Part shown: in pieces, positions 1 through 9,365 of the stretch
Layout of the letters: every line of letters starts with the position of its first letter
Numbering within the stretch: the stretch's first letter is position 1
Position numbers and translations under genes: made by a program
NCBI GenBank assembly: GCA_009846005.1
Contig: VXYL01000056.1
Location: forward strand, 1 to 64,000
Direction: 5' to 3'
DNA from: Gammaproteobacteria bacterium
GTDB lineage: Bacteria; Pseudomonadota; Gammaproteobacteria; Pseudomonadales; Azotimanducaceae
Length of the DNA: 64,000 nt
The notes under the pieces: generated by a model
Database searches by the model: none
What the model saw: only the letters and a program-made list of their open reading frames with translations
Told to the model about the DNA's origin: nothing

Positions 1-151
1 TCCTGCACCGCCAGCCGAGCACTCCACCCGCTCGTTTGATTGGGGCGATGTTCCCTTCCGACGGTTGTCCCACCGGCGCGAGTTTGTGTGGCGACGCAAT
101 CGACCGGGAGCTGACCGGGGCAACTCCCGAGACCCAGTTCGGGTGATCGGC

Positions 152-1507
152 TCAGTCCCCGTTCAGCTTGGTTTGCCATTCGCCCGCCCGTGCGAGGACT
201 TCTTCTATGTCCAGCGTCTTCCAGGCCCCGTTTTCGTAGACGCATTGCCCGTCGATGAACGTGTGCGTGACGTGCGCTCCGGCATTCGAGTGGACGAGGG
301 CGGCGTGGGGGTCGTTGATCGGCTGCATGGCGGGATTATCGAGGTCGACAGCGACTAAGTCGGCGCGTTTGCCCACTTCGATGGAGCCGACTCGATCGTC
401 CATGCCGATGGCACGGGCGCCGCCGAGGGTGGCCATGGCGATGATGTCGGCGGCGGGCAGCACCGTCGGGTCCGCGTTCGCGCTCTTTGCGAGGAGGGCC
501 GCAAGGCGCGCTTCGGCGAACATGTCGAGGCCGTTGTTGGAGGCCGCGCCGTCGGTGCCGAGGCCGACCGTGGCACCTGCGGCGAGGAACTTGGTCACCG
601 GGCAGATTCCGCTCGCCAGTTTCATGTTGGAGTGGGGACAGTGCACGACCCGCACGCCGCGTTCGGACGCCAGATCGATCTCCGCATCGCTTACGGCGGT
701 CATATGTACCGCTTGAAGGCGCTCGGTGAGCAGGCCGACCTCGTCCAGGATCCGGATCCAGGTGCCGCCCTGGGAACGCAGGGCGGAAGCGACTTCGTCC
801 TCGGTCTCGTGGAGGTGGATGTGCACGTCCGCGTCGATCTCGTCGGCGAGCACCGCCACCCTTCGCAGCCGTTCGGGGTTGACGGTGTAGGCGGAGTGGG
901 GACCGAAACAGGTGGTGACGAGGGCGTCGTTGCGAAACCGGTCGTGGAGTGCCAATCCCTTCGTGAGGCACTCGTCGAAGTCCGCGGAATAGGCGTTGGG
1001 GATGTCGATGAGCGGGAAAGTCGCCTGGAGCCGGAAGCCGGCGTCCCGGCAGGCCAATGCGGCCGTCTCCGGGAAGTAGTACATGTCCGAGGCGGTGGTC
1101 GTTCCCGTTGCCACCATCTCGGCAACGGCGAGCCGGGTTCCGTCACGCACGAAGTCCTCGTCCATCCAGCGCGCTTCCAATGGCCAGATGGTGTTGTTGA
1201 GCCAGTCGTCTAAGGACTCGGATTCGCCCAGCCCGCGCAGGAGCGTCATCGCCAGGTGGCCGTGGGCGTTCACAAGACCCGGCAGGAGCACGTGATGGCC
1301 GAGTTCCATGTGACGCGCCGAAGGGTTCCTGGCAAGTACGTCGTGACGATCGCCGAGCCCAATGACCGCGCCGCCACGGATCGCGACGCTCATGCCTTCG
1401 AGCGCCACATTACGCGGCGCGACAGGCAGTACGAGGCGCGGCGAAATGACCAGATCGGCCGCCCCGGAACCACTGCGGGAGAACGAATCAGAGTTAGGGT
1501 CGGGCAT
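152..1507 (-). CDS. mtaD: TRZ/ATZ-family amidohydrolase, probable 5-methylthioadenosine/S-adenosylhomocysteine deaminase
   Basis: This is a cytosolic metal-dependent amidohydrolase of about 451 residues. Metal-site motifs are visible: VNAHGHLAM (the HxH pair), HLHET near the middle, and GTDGAASNN near the C-terminal third. The family removes the amino group from methylthioadenosine, S-adenosylhomocysteine or related purines; the exact substrate cannot be read from the sequence. The frame is open further upstream, but the ATG at 1507 is chosen because the longer reading would overlap gyrA. It is divergent from gyrA, an arrangement also seen in Pseudomonas, where ubiG normally follows. No ubiG is visible in the 151 bases left downstream. 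Confidence 0.85.
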   Translation of the reverse strand: MPDPNSDSFSRSGSGAADLVISPRLVLPVAPRNVALEGMSVAIRGGAVIGLGDRHDVLARNPSARHMELGHHVLLPGLVNAHGHLAMTLLRGLGESESLDDWLNNTIWPLEARWMDEDFVRDGTRLAVAEMVATGTTTASDMYYFPETAALACRDAGFRLQATFPLIDIPNAYSADFDECLTKGLALHDRFRNDALVTTCFGPHSAYTVNPERLRRVAVLADEIDADVHIHLHETEDEVASALRSQGGTWIRILDEVGLLTERLQAVHMTAVSDAEIDLASERGVRVVHCPHSNMKLASGICPVTKFLAAGATVGLGTDGAASNNGLDMFAEARLAALLAKSANADPTVLPAADIIAMATLGGARAIGMDDRVGSIEVGKRADLVAVDLDNPAMQPINDPHAALVHSNAGAHVTHTFIDGQCVYENGAWKTLDIEEVLARAGEWQTKLNGD

Positions 1508-1565
1508 CGGCTGATTATACGGGCGTGGTAGAATTGGCGGTTTAGTCTCGCGCGTTCCCGAACCC
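1508..1565. promoter_or_regulatory. Divergent mtaD/gyrA intergenic region with a candidate gyrA -10 box
   Basis: These 58 bases separate two divergent start codons, so they must hold the promoter and leader of gyrA and probably of mtaD. On the plus strand a TAGAAT box at 1529-1534 resembles a sigma-70 -10 element, but no convincing -35 is seen 16-18 bases upstream. The assignment is tentative. Confidence 0.3.
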
Positions 1566-4256
1566 ATGTCCGACATCGATTCCGGCCCCGATTCGCCGCC
1601 TCCGGCGCAGGGCGGAATTCTTTCCCGAAGCATCGAGGACGAGCTTCGCCAGTCCTACCTAGCGTATGCGATGAGCGTCATCGTCAGCCGCGCGCTGCCG
1701 GACGTACGCGATGGCCTGAAACCGGTGCATCGCCGCGTGCTGTACGCGATGAGTGAACTCGGAATCACCTACAACCGGCCGCATCGGAAGTCGGCCTATG
1801 TCGTCGGCGAAGTCATGGGCAAATACCACCCGCACGGCGACAGCGCGATCTACGAGACGATCGTGCGTCTGGCCCAGGACTGGATGATGCGCTACCCGCT
1901 GGCCGACGGCCACGGCAACTTCGGCTCGATGGATCGCGATCCGCCCGCGGCGCAGCGCTACACCGAGGTGCGGATGGCGCGAATCACGGGCGACATGCTG
2001 GTCGATCTGGACAAGGAGACGGTCGACGTCGTCCTCAACTACGACGAGACGCTCACCATCCCCGAGGTGCTGCCGACCCGGGTGCCGAATCTTCTCGTCA
2101 ACGGTTCGTCCGGCATCGCCGTCGGTATGGCCACGAACATTCCGCCGCACAACATGACCGAGGTGATCAACGGCTGCCTCGCGCTCCTCGATGACCCCGG
2201 TGCCTCCGTGGATGACCTGATGGAGCACATTCACGGACCGGACTTCCCCACAGGGGCCATCATCAACGGCCGGGCCGGCATCGTGCGCGCATATCGGTTC
2301 GGCCGGGGACGCATCTACGTGCGGGCGAGGGCGCACGTCGAGGATGCCGGCAGCGGGAGGGAGACCATCGTCGTCACCGAGATCCCCTACCAGGTCAACA
2401 AGGCGGGCCTGGTCGAGAAGATCGCGGAGTTGGTGAAGGAAAAGCGCATCGAGGGCATCAGCGAACTGCGCGACGAATCCGACAAGGACGGCGTGCGCAT
2501 CGTCATCGAACTGCGCCGGGGCGAATCCGGCGACGTGGTGCTCAACAACCTCTATGCGCTCACCCAGCTGCAGTCTGTGTTCGGCATCAACTGCGTCGCC
2601 CTGGTCGACGGCCAGCCGCGAACGGTCAATCTGCGCGAGATGCTCGAGCACTTCCTCCGGCACCGCCGCGAGGTGGTGGTGCGGCGCACGACCTTTCTGC
2701 TGCGAAGGGCCCGGCGGCAGGGCCACCTTCTCGAAGGGCAGGCGGTAGCACTCGAGAACATCGACGAGGTCGTCGAATTGATCCGCGCCTCCGCATCCTC
2801 CGCCGAGGCCCGGCAGGGGCTCATGGGGACACCCTGGAAGGCGGAGTCGGTCAAGGGGCTGCTGGCGAGGACCGACGTCGATGCCTGTCGACCGGAGGGA
2901 TTGGGAGAGGAGTTCGGCGTCGACGAGAACGGTCTCTACCACCTGTCCGACGACCAGGCGCAGGCCATCCTCCAGATGACGCTCAACCGTCTCACCGCGC
3001 TCGAGAAGGACAAACTGGTCGCGGACTACGAGGAAATCCTCGGGGAGATCCAGGAACTGCTCGACATTCTCGGCTCCGTGGAGCGCCAACGGCAGATCAT
3101 CCGCGAGGAACTCGAGGACATCCGCGAGCGCTACGGCGACGAGCGAAGAACGGAGATCCTAAGCTCCCACCTCGACCTCACCGACGAGGATCTCATCGCC
3201 CAGGAAGACGTCGTGGTCACGGTCTCACACCGCGGCTACGCCAAGACCCAGCCGTTGTCGGTCTACCAGGCGCAACGTCGGGGCGGCACGGGGCGGGCGG
3301 CGACGGGACTCCGCGACGAGGACTTCGTGGAGCACCTCCTGATCGCCAACAGTCACGACACGCTGCTGTGCTTCTCCAACGCCGGCAAGGTCTACTGGCT
3401 GCGCGTGTTCTACATTCCCCAGGGTTCGCGCAACGCCCAGGGCCGACCCCTGGTCAACATGCTTCCCCTGGACGACGGCGAGCGCATCACCGCCATTCTC
3501 CCGCTGCCCCGGGAGACCGAGGTTGCTGACGACGAACTCGAACCGGAGGAAGGCGACGAAGCCGACGACGTCACGGATCTGCCGGACGAGGGCGACTTCG
3601 TGTTCATGGCGACCGCCAACGGCACGGTCAAGAAGACGCCGCTCGAACGGTTTTCGCGCCCGCGAACCGCCGGTTTGATCGCGCTGCGTCTCGAACCTGG
3701 CAACACGCTGGTGAGCGCCGCGATCATCGATGCGTCGAGCGACGTCCTGCTGGTGTCGAGTTCCGGCAAGGCGGCACGCTTTGAGGCATCGGCGGTCCGC
3801 GCGGTGGGGCGCACGGCGCGTGGCGTCCGCGGCATCCGTCTCACCGGGGATCATCGGCTGATCGCCCTCATCGTGCCGAAGCCCGATGGTTTCCTGCTGA
3901 CCGCCAGCGAACGCGGCTACGGCAAACGAACAAGCATCGGGGAGTTTCCGGTCAAGGGTCGCGGTGTCCAAGGCGTCATCGCGATGCGTACCGGAGACCG
4001 CAACGGCGACCTGATCGGCGCCGTCCAGGTCTTCGACGACGACGAAATCATGCTAATCAGCGACCAGGGAACACTGGTCCGGACGCACGCAGCGGACGTC
4101 TCGCAGACGGGTCGCAACACCCAGGGCGTGCGGCTCATCAGACTGGCCGACGACGCCAAGCTCGTGGGCGTCGAACGCATCGTCGAATCCGTCAACGGCG
4201 ACACCGGCGAGGCCGATGACGAAGCCACGGCGGACGACGACGAGCTCGACGCCTAG
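1566..4256 (+). CDS. gyrA: DNA gyrase subunit A
   Basis: This is the catalytic breakage-reunion subunit of DNA gyrase, about 896 residues, which works as A2B2 with GyrB to introduce negative supercoils. The catalytic tyrosine is Tyr132 in AAQRYTEVR. The quinolone-determining region reads [17 protein letters not shown]: the serine equivalent to E. coli Ser83 is kept (Ser93), and the position of E. coli Asp87 is Glu97. Beta-pinwheel repeats fill the C-terminal half and the protein ends in an acidic tail. The GyrA box near residues 570-576 reads QRRGGTG, with Thr where Lys or Arg is usual. It opens the run gyrA-serC-pheA-hisC-tyrA-cmk-rpsA. Confidence 0.97.
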   Translation: MSDIDSGPDSPPPAQGGILSRSIEDELRQSYLAYAMSVIVSRALPDVRDGLKPVHRRVLYAMSELGITYNRPHRKSAYVVGEVMGKYHPHGDSAIYETIVRLAQDWMMRYPLADGHGNFGSMDRDPPAAQRYTEVRMARITGDMLVDLDKETVDVVLNYDETLTIPEVLPTRVPNLLVNGSSGIAVGMATNIPPHNMTEVINGCLALLDDPGASVDDLMEHIHGPDFPTGAIINGRAGIVRAYRFGRGRIYVRARAHVEDAGSGRETIVVTEIPYQVNKAGLVEKIAELVKEKRIEGISELRDESDKDGVRIVIELRRGESGDVVLNNLYALTQLQSVFGINCVALVDGQPRTVNLREMLEHFLRHRREVVVRRTTFLLRRARRQGHLLEGQAVALENIDEVVELIRASASSAEARQGLMGTPWKAESVKGLLARTDVDACRPEGLGEEFGVDENGLYHLSDDQAQAILQMTLNRLTALEKDKLVADYEEILGEIQELLDILGSVERQRQIIREELEDIRERYGDERRTEILSSHLDLTDEDLIAQEDVVVTVSHRGYAKTQPLSVYQAQRRGGTGRAATGLRDEDFVEHLLIANSHDTLLCFSNAGKVYWLRVFYIPQGSRNAQGRPLVNMLPLDDGERITAILPLPRETEVADDELEPEEGDEADDVTDLPDEGDFVFMATANGTVKKTPLERFSRPRTAGLIALRLEPGNTLVSAAIIDASSDVLLVSSSGKAARFEASAVRAVGRTARGVRGIRLTGDHRLIALIVPKPDGFLLTASERGYGKRTSIGEFPVKGRGVQGVIAMRTGDRNGDLIGAVQVFDDDEIMLISDQGTLVRTHAADVSQTGRNTQGVRLIRLADDAKLVGVERIVESVNGDTGEADDEATADDDELDA

Positions 4257-4260
4257 TCCG

Positions 4261-5337
4261 ATGCGCGCGTTCAACTTTTCGCCGGGACCGGCGGCACTAC
4301 CCGACAGTGTGCTCCAACAGGCCCGGGACGAACTGATGGACTACCGGGGCAAGGGTCTGTCCATCATGGAGATGAGCCACCGGTCCAAGGAGTTCGTGGA
4401 AATCGCGGAGGGCGCGGAAGCGGATCTGCGCGAACTGCTCGGCATCGGCGACGACTACCACGTGCTGTTTCTGCACGGCGGCGCGTCGATGCAGTTCGCC
4501 ATGGTGCCGTTCAACCTGTGTGGCCCGGACGAGACGGTCGACTATATCCATACGGGGTCATGGGGCGGCAAGGCCATCGCCGAGGCCCGGCAACTAGCGC
4601 GAGTCAACGTCGCGGCGACTTCTGAGGCGAGCAACTTCGATCACATTCCGCCGCGTTCGTCTTGGCGGCTGAGCCCAGACGCCGCATATTGCCATATCGT
4701 CGCCAACGAAACGATCGGTGGCGTCCAGTTCCACGACTTCCCGTCGACGCCGGCGCCGCTCGTCGCCGACATGTCTTCGGAACTGCTGTCGCGACCCATC
4801 GACGTGTCCCGGTTCGGCCTGATCTACGCCGGTGCGCAGAAGAACCTCGGGCCGGCCGGGTTCGCCGTGGTGATCGTGCACCGGGATCTCGCCGGGCACG
4901 CTCGCCCGGGCACCCCGCGGTTGCTCGACTACGGCATCCAGGCCGAACACGGTTCGATGTTCAATACGCCGCCCACGTTCGCGATCTACCTCGCCGCGCT
5001 CGTGCTGCGTTGGCTCAAAGCCGCAGGCGGCGTTGCGAAGATGGCGGAGGTCAATCGCCGAAAGGCCAGGAAGCTCTACGCCGCCATCGACGCCAGCAAC
5101 TTCTACCGCGCCCCCGTTGCCCCGTGCGACCGGTCCGTCATGAACGTACCGTTCACGCTCGCCGATACGGCTCTCGACGCAGCCTTCCTCGCCGGGGCCG
5201 AGGAAAGGCGCTTGTTGAACCTCAAGGGGCATCGCAGCGTTGGGGGGATGCGCGCAAGTCTCTACAATGCCGTCAGCGAAGGGGCGGTCGACGCCCTCGT
5301 GGCATACATGGCGGGTTTCGAAGCCGAGCACGGGTGA
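4261..5337 (+). CDS. serC: Phosphoserine aminotransferase
   Basis: SerC is a PLP-dependent aminotransferase that converts 3-phosphohydroxypyruvate to phosphoserine and also serves in pyridoxal phosphate synthesis. The protein has about 358 residues, normal for the family. The N-terminus FNFSPGPAALP and the PLP lysine, Lys194 in GAQKNLGPAG, are visible. The ATG at 4261 is chosen because it starts directly at the conserved RAFNFSPGP segment and lies 4 bases after the gyrA stop. The pathway partner serA is about 55 kb further along this window. Confidence 0.96.
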   Translation: MRAFNFSPGPAALPDSVLQQARDELMDYRGKGLSIMEMSHRSKEFVEIAEGAEADLRELLGIGDDYHVLFLHGGASMQFAMVPFNLCGPDETVDYIHTGSWGGKAIAEARQLARVNVAATSEASNFDHIPPRSSWRLSPDAAYCHIVANETIGGVQFHDFPSTPAPLVADMSSELLSRPIDVSRFGLIYAGAQKNLGPAGFAVVIVHRDLAGHARPGTPRLLDYGIQAEHGSMFNTPPTFAIYLAALVLRWLKAAGGVAKMAEVNRRKARKLYAAIDASNFYRAPVAPCDRSVMNVPFTLADTALDAAFLAGAEERRLLNLKGHRSVGGMRASLYNAVSEGAVDALVAYMAGFEAEHG

Positions 5338-5341
5338 CCGA

Positions 5342-6445
5342 GTGGCTAAGGCAAGTTCATCGAGCACTGAGCTGCTTAAGCTGCGCGGTCGCATCGACGC
5401 GATCGACCGCCAACTGCGGACCCTGCTCAACAACCGCGCCGCCTGCGCCGAGGAAGTCGCGCGGCTGAAGACCCGCCTGGATGCCGACGCGCCGGCGTAC
5501 TACCGGCCGGACCGCGAGGCCGAAATCCTCGCCCGGCTTCGCGCGGAGAACGAAGGCCCGTTGCCGGACGCGCACATCGAACGCCTGTTCCGCGAGATCA
5601 TCTCGTGCTGCCTGTCGCTGGAACAGCCGCTCACCATCGCCTGTCTCGGACCCTCGGGAACCTACACCGAGGCGGCGGCGATCAAACAGTTCGGCCACTT
5701 CGCGAAGATGCGGACGTTGTCGACCGTCGCCGACGTGTTCCGCGAAGTGGAGTCCGGCGCGGCGCACTACGGGGTGGTAGCCGTGGAGAACAGCACCGAC
5801 GGCATGGTGAAGCACACTCTCGACTGCTTCACGACGTCGAGCTTGAGCATCTGCGCGGAGGTGGAACTGCCCATCCATCACGCCCTGCTGATCAGGCGCG
5901 GCGGCGACCCCGAAGAGATCGTCGAGATCTGTTCCCACGAGCAATCCCTTGCCCAATGCCGGCACTGGCTGGACGTCCGCTACCCCACCCAGTCCCGGCG
6001 ACCCGTCTCGAGCAACGCGGAGGCGGCACGGATCGCCGCCGACACCGACGGCGTGGCGGCCATCGCCGGCGAGGCCGCCGCCGACCGCTACGGACTCGAC
6101 ACGGTGCACGCCAACATCGAAGACCAACCGGGGAACAAGACCCGCTTCTTCGTGGTCGGCAATCAACAAGTCGAGCCTACCGGACGGGATCGCACCTCCA
6201 TCATCGTCTCGACGCGCAACGAACCCGGCGCCCTCTACAAGGTGCTGGCACCGTTCAAGCGGCACGACATCAGCCTGTCGCGAATCGAATCCCGTCCGTC
6301 GCAGACATCGGCATGGGATTACGTGTTCTTCATCGACTTCGAAGGGCATCGCAACGACGACTCCGTCACCGGCGTGCTCGCCGAACTGAACAAGGTCGCC
6401 ACCGGCGTGAAGAACCTCGGTTCCTACCCCCGGGCGTTGGATTAG
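5342..6445 (+). CDS. pheA: Bifunctional chorismate mutase/prephenate dehydratase (P-protein)
   Basis: This enzyme makes phenylpyruvate for phenylalanine synthesis. Its 367 residues show three parts: an AroQ-type chorismate mutase domain (about 10-90, starting LRGRIDAIDRQLRTLL), a prephenate dehydratase domain (about 97-275, with GPSGTYTEAA, VVAVENSTDGMV and GNKTRFFVVG) and a C-terminal ACT domain (about 282-360, with ESRPS). The ACT domain in this family is where phenylalanine inhibits. The start is a GTG at 5342, 4 bases after the serC stop; an open frame upstream inside serC has no family similarity. A composite palindromic element separates it from hisC. Confidence 0.95.
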   Translation: MAKASSSSTELLKLRGRIDAIDRQLRTLLNNRAACAEEVARLKTRLDADAPAYYRPDREAEILARLRAENEGPLPDAHIERLFREIISCCLSLEQPLTIACLGPSGTYTEAAAIKQFGHFAKMRTLSTVADVFREVESGAAHYGVVAVENSTDGMVKHTLDCFTTSSLSICAEVELPIHHALLIRRGGDPEEIVEICSHEQSLAQCRHWLDVRYPTQSRRPVSSNAEAARIAADTDGVAAIAGEAAADRYGLDTVHANIEDQPGNKTRFFVVGNQQVEPTGRDRTSIIVSTRNEPGALYKVLAPFKRHDISLSRIESRPSQTSAWDYVFFIDFEGHRNDDSVTGVLAELNKVATGVKNLGSYPRALD

Positions 6446-6469
6446 CGAGTTCCGGACATGGAACTGATC

Positions 6470-6610
6470 GTCGGGGACGGGCTTGTCCCGTCCCGTATTC
6501 AAACAGCCGGCACGTCCGGCGCGGGCGACCACAAGGGCCGAGCGGGCGACCACAAGGGTCGAGCGGGCGACCACAAGGGCCGAGCGGGCGACCACAAGGG
6601 TCGCCCCTAC
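6470..6610. repeat. Composite palindromic element with four internal 21-bp tandem units, between pheA and hisC
   Basis: The left end (6470-6495) forms a hairpin with an 8-bp stem, GGGACGGG pairing with CCCGTCCC around CTTGT. The right end, finishing at CCCCTACG, forms a second hairpin, GGGCGACC pairing with GGTCGCCC around ACAAG. Inside, the 21-bp unit beginning GCGGGCGACCACAAGGG occurs four times in a row from 6521 to about 6603, differing only at one C/T position. The other copies in the window lack this tandem expansion. It is non-coding and lies inside an apparent operon, so it could act as an attenuator or as an mRNA-stabilising structure. Confidence 0.8.
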
Positions 6611-6651
6611 GGGAATCCACCCGCTTGCCGGGCCGCGAACGGGGGACGTCC

Positions 6652-7755
6652 TTGAACCTGCCAACGAACGTCAACGCCCGGATCGCCGGACTCAACCCCT
6701 ACCAACCCGGCAAGCCCGTTGAGGAACTGATGCGCGAGCGCGGCGTCGCCAACGCCGTGAAACTCGCAAGCAACGAAAACCCCCGCGGACCCGGACCGCG
6801 GGTCCTCAAGGCCATGGCCAATGCGGATCTCTCCCGGTATCCCGATGGCACCGGCTTCCGCCTCAAGGCGGCGCTGTCGGAACACCTCGGCGTCGACACC
6901 GCGCGCATCACCCTCGGCAACGGTTCCAACGACGTACTCGACCTCGCGGCACGCGTTGCCGTTTCGCCCGGTACGCGGGGCGTCATCGACGAGCACTGCT
7001 TCGTCGTCTACCCCCTTGCCATCACGGCCGCCAACGGGATTGTCACGAGGGTGCCGTCGCGGCAATGGGGCCACGATCTCGCTGCGATGGCCGCGGCGAT
7101 CGACGAACGCACTCGCATCGTCTACCTGGCCAATCCCAACAACCCCACCGGCACCTGGTTCGACCATGCGTCGCTCGACGCCTTCCTGGACGCCGTGCCC
7201 AAGGACGTGTGGGTCGTGTTGGACGAGGCCTACGCCGAGTACGTCACCGAACCCGGCTACCCCGACGGCATCCGCCTCGTCGAGCGCCACCCGAACCTGA
7301 TCGTCACCCGCACGTTCTCCAAGATCCACGCGCTGGCCGCGTTGCGCATCGGCTACGGCGTGAGCTCACCGGAGTTCGCCGATCTTCTGAACCGGGTTCG
7401 CCAGCCATTCAATGCCAACAGCCTGGCGCTCGCCGCCGCGGAGGCAGCGCTTGGCGACACCGAGCACGCGGCGGAGAGCCGGCGCTTGAACGGCGAAGGC
7501 ATGGCACGACTTGTCGAGGGCTTCACCGCCTTGTCCCTTGAGTGGATTCCCTCCGCCGGCAACTTCGTCACCGTGCGACTCGGCCCCGACCACGACGCCG
7601 CAACGGTCTACGACACGCTGCTCGACGACGGCGTCATCGTCCGCCCGGTGGCCAACTACGGCATGCCCGAGCATCTCCGGGTCACAGTCGGACTTCCCGA
7701 TGAAAACGAGCGCTTCCTAGACGCCCTCGCGCGGACCCTCGAACGAACCGGGTGA
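6652..7755 (+). CDS. hisC: Histidinol-phosphate aminotransferase
   Basis: HisC is a PLP-dependent class I/II aminotransferase of 367 residues. It acts on imidazole acetol phosphate in histidine synthesis and in this gene neighbourhood often serves aromatic amino acid synthesis too. Seen motifs are KLASNENPRGPGP, LGNGSNDVLD, ANPNNPTGTW, VLDEAYAEY and the PLP lysine in TFSKIHALAALRIGYG. The start is a TTG at 6652 with a GGGGGAC ribosome-binding sequence just upstream; the open frame extends far back through the repeat and pheA but is not HisC-like there. The stop overlaps the next start as GTGA. Confidence 0.93.
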   Translation: MNLPTNVNARIAGLNPYQPGKPVEELMRERGVANAVKLASNENPRGPGPRVLKAMANADLSRYPDGTGFRLKAALSEHLGVDTARITLGNGSNDVLDLAARVAVSPGTRGVIDEHCFVVYPLAITAANGIVTRVPSRQWGHDLAAMAAAIDERTRIVYLANPNNPTGTWFDHASLDAFLDAVPKDVWVVLDEAYAEYVTEPGYPDGIRLVERHPNLIVTRTFSKIHALAALRIGYGVSSPEFADLLNRVRQPFNANSLALAAAEAALGDTEHAAESRRLNGEGMARLVEGFTALSLEWIPSAGNFVTVRLGPDHDAATVYDTLLDDGVIVRPVANYGMPEHLRVTVGLPDENERFLDALARTLERTG

Positions 7756-8570
7756 GATCGCTCCTGCTCATCGGCACCGGCCTTGTCGGCGGTTCGTTCG
7801 CCAAGGCCGCGAAGACCCACGCCGTGTTCGACCGGATCGTCGGCGTGGACCGTGACCGCGGTGCCCTCGACCGAGCCCTCGAACTCGGCATCATCGACGA
7901 GGTGGACACCTCCGCCAACAACTGCGACGCGGTCTGCGTGGCGGTTCCCGTGGGTGCCATCGCCGGCCATGTGCGCGCCGCGGCGGCTCGCTGCGCTGGT
8001 CCCGTATTCGATGTGGGCAGCGTCAAGGGGGCGGTTGTCGACGCACTCCGGCCCGTGCCACCAAACTTCGTGCCGTGCCACCCCATCGCCGGATCCGAAC
8101 TCCAGGGGCCGACGGCTGCTCGGGCCGACCTATTCGTGGACCGAACGGTGGTCATGACGCCCGTTGCCGAAACAGACGACAGCGCTCTGGATGCCGTACG
8201 AGGCTACTGGACGGCATTGGGTGCCCGTGTCGCGGTGCAGACACCTGCTTCGCACGACGAGTGCTTCGCCTTGGTCAGCCACCTGCCCCACCTCGTGGCT
8301 TTCGCGTTCATGGACGCAGCGTCACGCGCCGGACCCCTGGACCACGCGGGCAACGGGTTTCGCGATTTCGTGCGCATCGCCGGCGCCGACGTGGATGTCT
8401 GGACGGACATACTGCGCGCCAATGCCAGCCGGATCCGTCCGCGCCTCGACGAACTCTTGGAAACCCTCAATCACTTTCGAACGGCGATGGATGGAGGCGG
8501 GGAGTCGCTTCGTCACTGCATCGCATCCGGTGTCCACGCCAAGCGCGTGTTCGACGAGGCGGACCATTAG
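7752..8570 (+). CDS. tyrA: Prephenate (or arogenate) dehydrogenase
   Basis: TyrA is an NAD(P)-dependent dehydrogenase of 272 residues that makes hydroxyphenylpyruvate for tyrosine synthesis. The Rossmann motif is at the N-terminus (LLIGTGLVGGSFA), followed by DVGSVKG and the family signature CHPIAGSELQGP. It starts with a GTG overlapping the hisC stop by 4 bases. In Pseudomonas this enzyme is fused to, or followed by, AroA (EPSP synthase). Here it is a free-standing dehydrogenase without a mutase or AroA part, and cmk begins at its 3' end. Confidence 0.92.
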   Translation: MRSLLLIGTGLVGGSFAKAAKTHAVFDRIVGVDRDRGALDRALELGIIDEVDTSANNCDAVCVAVPVGAIAGHVRAAAARCAGPVFDVGSVKGAVVDALRPVPPNFVPCHPIAGSELQGPTAARADLFVDRTVVMTPVAETDDSALDAVRGYWTALGARVAVQTPASHDECFALVSHLPHLVAFAFMDAASRAGPLDHAGNGFRDFVRIAGADVDVWTDILRANASRIRPRLDELLETLNHFRTAMDGGGESLRHCIASGVHAKRVFDEADH

Positions 8571-9321
8571 CCCGGCGGACGTCATCGCCATCGACGGCCC
8601 CGGCGGCTCCGGCAAGGGCACCGTGGCGAGCCGGCTAGCGGCGGCGCTTGGTTGGCACCTTCTGGACAGCGGCGCTCTGTACCGCGTCGTCGGCCTGATC
8701 GCCCTGCGGCGCGGCATCGACTTCGACGACGCCGAGGCGTTGGCCGAAGCGGCGCGCAAGGCCGATATCGCCTTTCAAGACACGCTTGGTGCGATGTCAG
8801 GGCCATCGCCGATCCGCGTCGTTGTGGACGGCATCGACGAAACCGACGCCATCCGACGCGCCGAAATCGAACAGCCCGCCTCGCGGGTGGCGGCGGTTCC
8901 CGCCTTGCGGGAAGCGTTGTTCGCGATACAGCAGGCGTTTCGCCGCCCCCCTGGGCTCGTCGCCGACGGTCGGGACATGGGCACGGTGGTGTTTCCCGAC
9001 GCTCGCTTGAAGATCTACCTTACGGCCAGCGTCGATGCGCGGGCCCGGCGTCGCTTCGAGCAGTTGAAGCAACGCGAAGCGAGTGGTAGCCTGCGCGCCC
9101 CCTTCGGCAGTGACCGCGAGAACGTCGCCGGATCTGCGGCAGCCGCCTTGGCGGCAATTCGCGCGAGCACCGAAGCACGCGATGAGAGGGACCGGACGCG
9201 CCCGGTCTCGCCTCTGCTGCCGGCACCCGACGCGGTGACGATCGATTCCACCGAGATGTCGATCGACGACGTAATGGCGGCGGCGATGGCCCTCGTCCAA
9301 GAACGGGGGTTGGGCCGCTAA
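8530..9321 (+). CDS. cmk: Cytidylate kinase
   Basis: Cmk phosphorylates CMP and dCMP. The P-loop IDGPGGSGKGT, the substrate segment DGRDMGTVVFPDA and the lid region ending RDERDRTRP are all present. The start is ambiguous. The GTG at 8530 gives 263 residues with 12 extra N-terminal residues. An ATT at 8566 (ATT AGC CCG) overlaps the tyrA stop, has GAGGCGG just upstream, and would begin the protein exactly where the family usually begins. The catalytic part is unaffected by the choice. It sits between tyrA and rpsA, as in other gammaproteobacteria. Confidence 0.92.
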   Translation: MSTPSACSTRRTISPADVIAIDGPGGSGKGTVASRLAAALGWHLLDSGALYRVVGLIALRRGIDFDDAEALAEAARKADIAFQDTLGAMSGPSPIRVVVDGIDETDAIRRAEIEQPASRVAAVPALREALFAIQQAFRRPPGLVADGRDMGTVVFPDARLKIYLTASVDARARRRFEQLKQREASGSLRAPFGSDRENVAGSAAAALAAIRASTEARDERDRTRPVSPLLPAPDAVTIDSTEMSIDDVMAAAMALVQERGLGR

Positions 9322-9365
9322 TGGCGGCACGCGCGAAGGATTGAAACAACTGTCATAAGGAAAGT

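Noticed and set aside
1-151. Possible gene at the left edge
   Set aside because: The short frames there have no recognisable motif and run into the mtaD 3' end.
1659-3089. 476-codon frame opposite gyrA
   Set aside because: It has no recognisable motif and lies wholly within gyrA, whose protein is clearly the true product.
6521-6603. Possible CRISPR array
   Set aside because: The 21-base units are contiguous with no spacers, and no cas gene is nearby.
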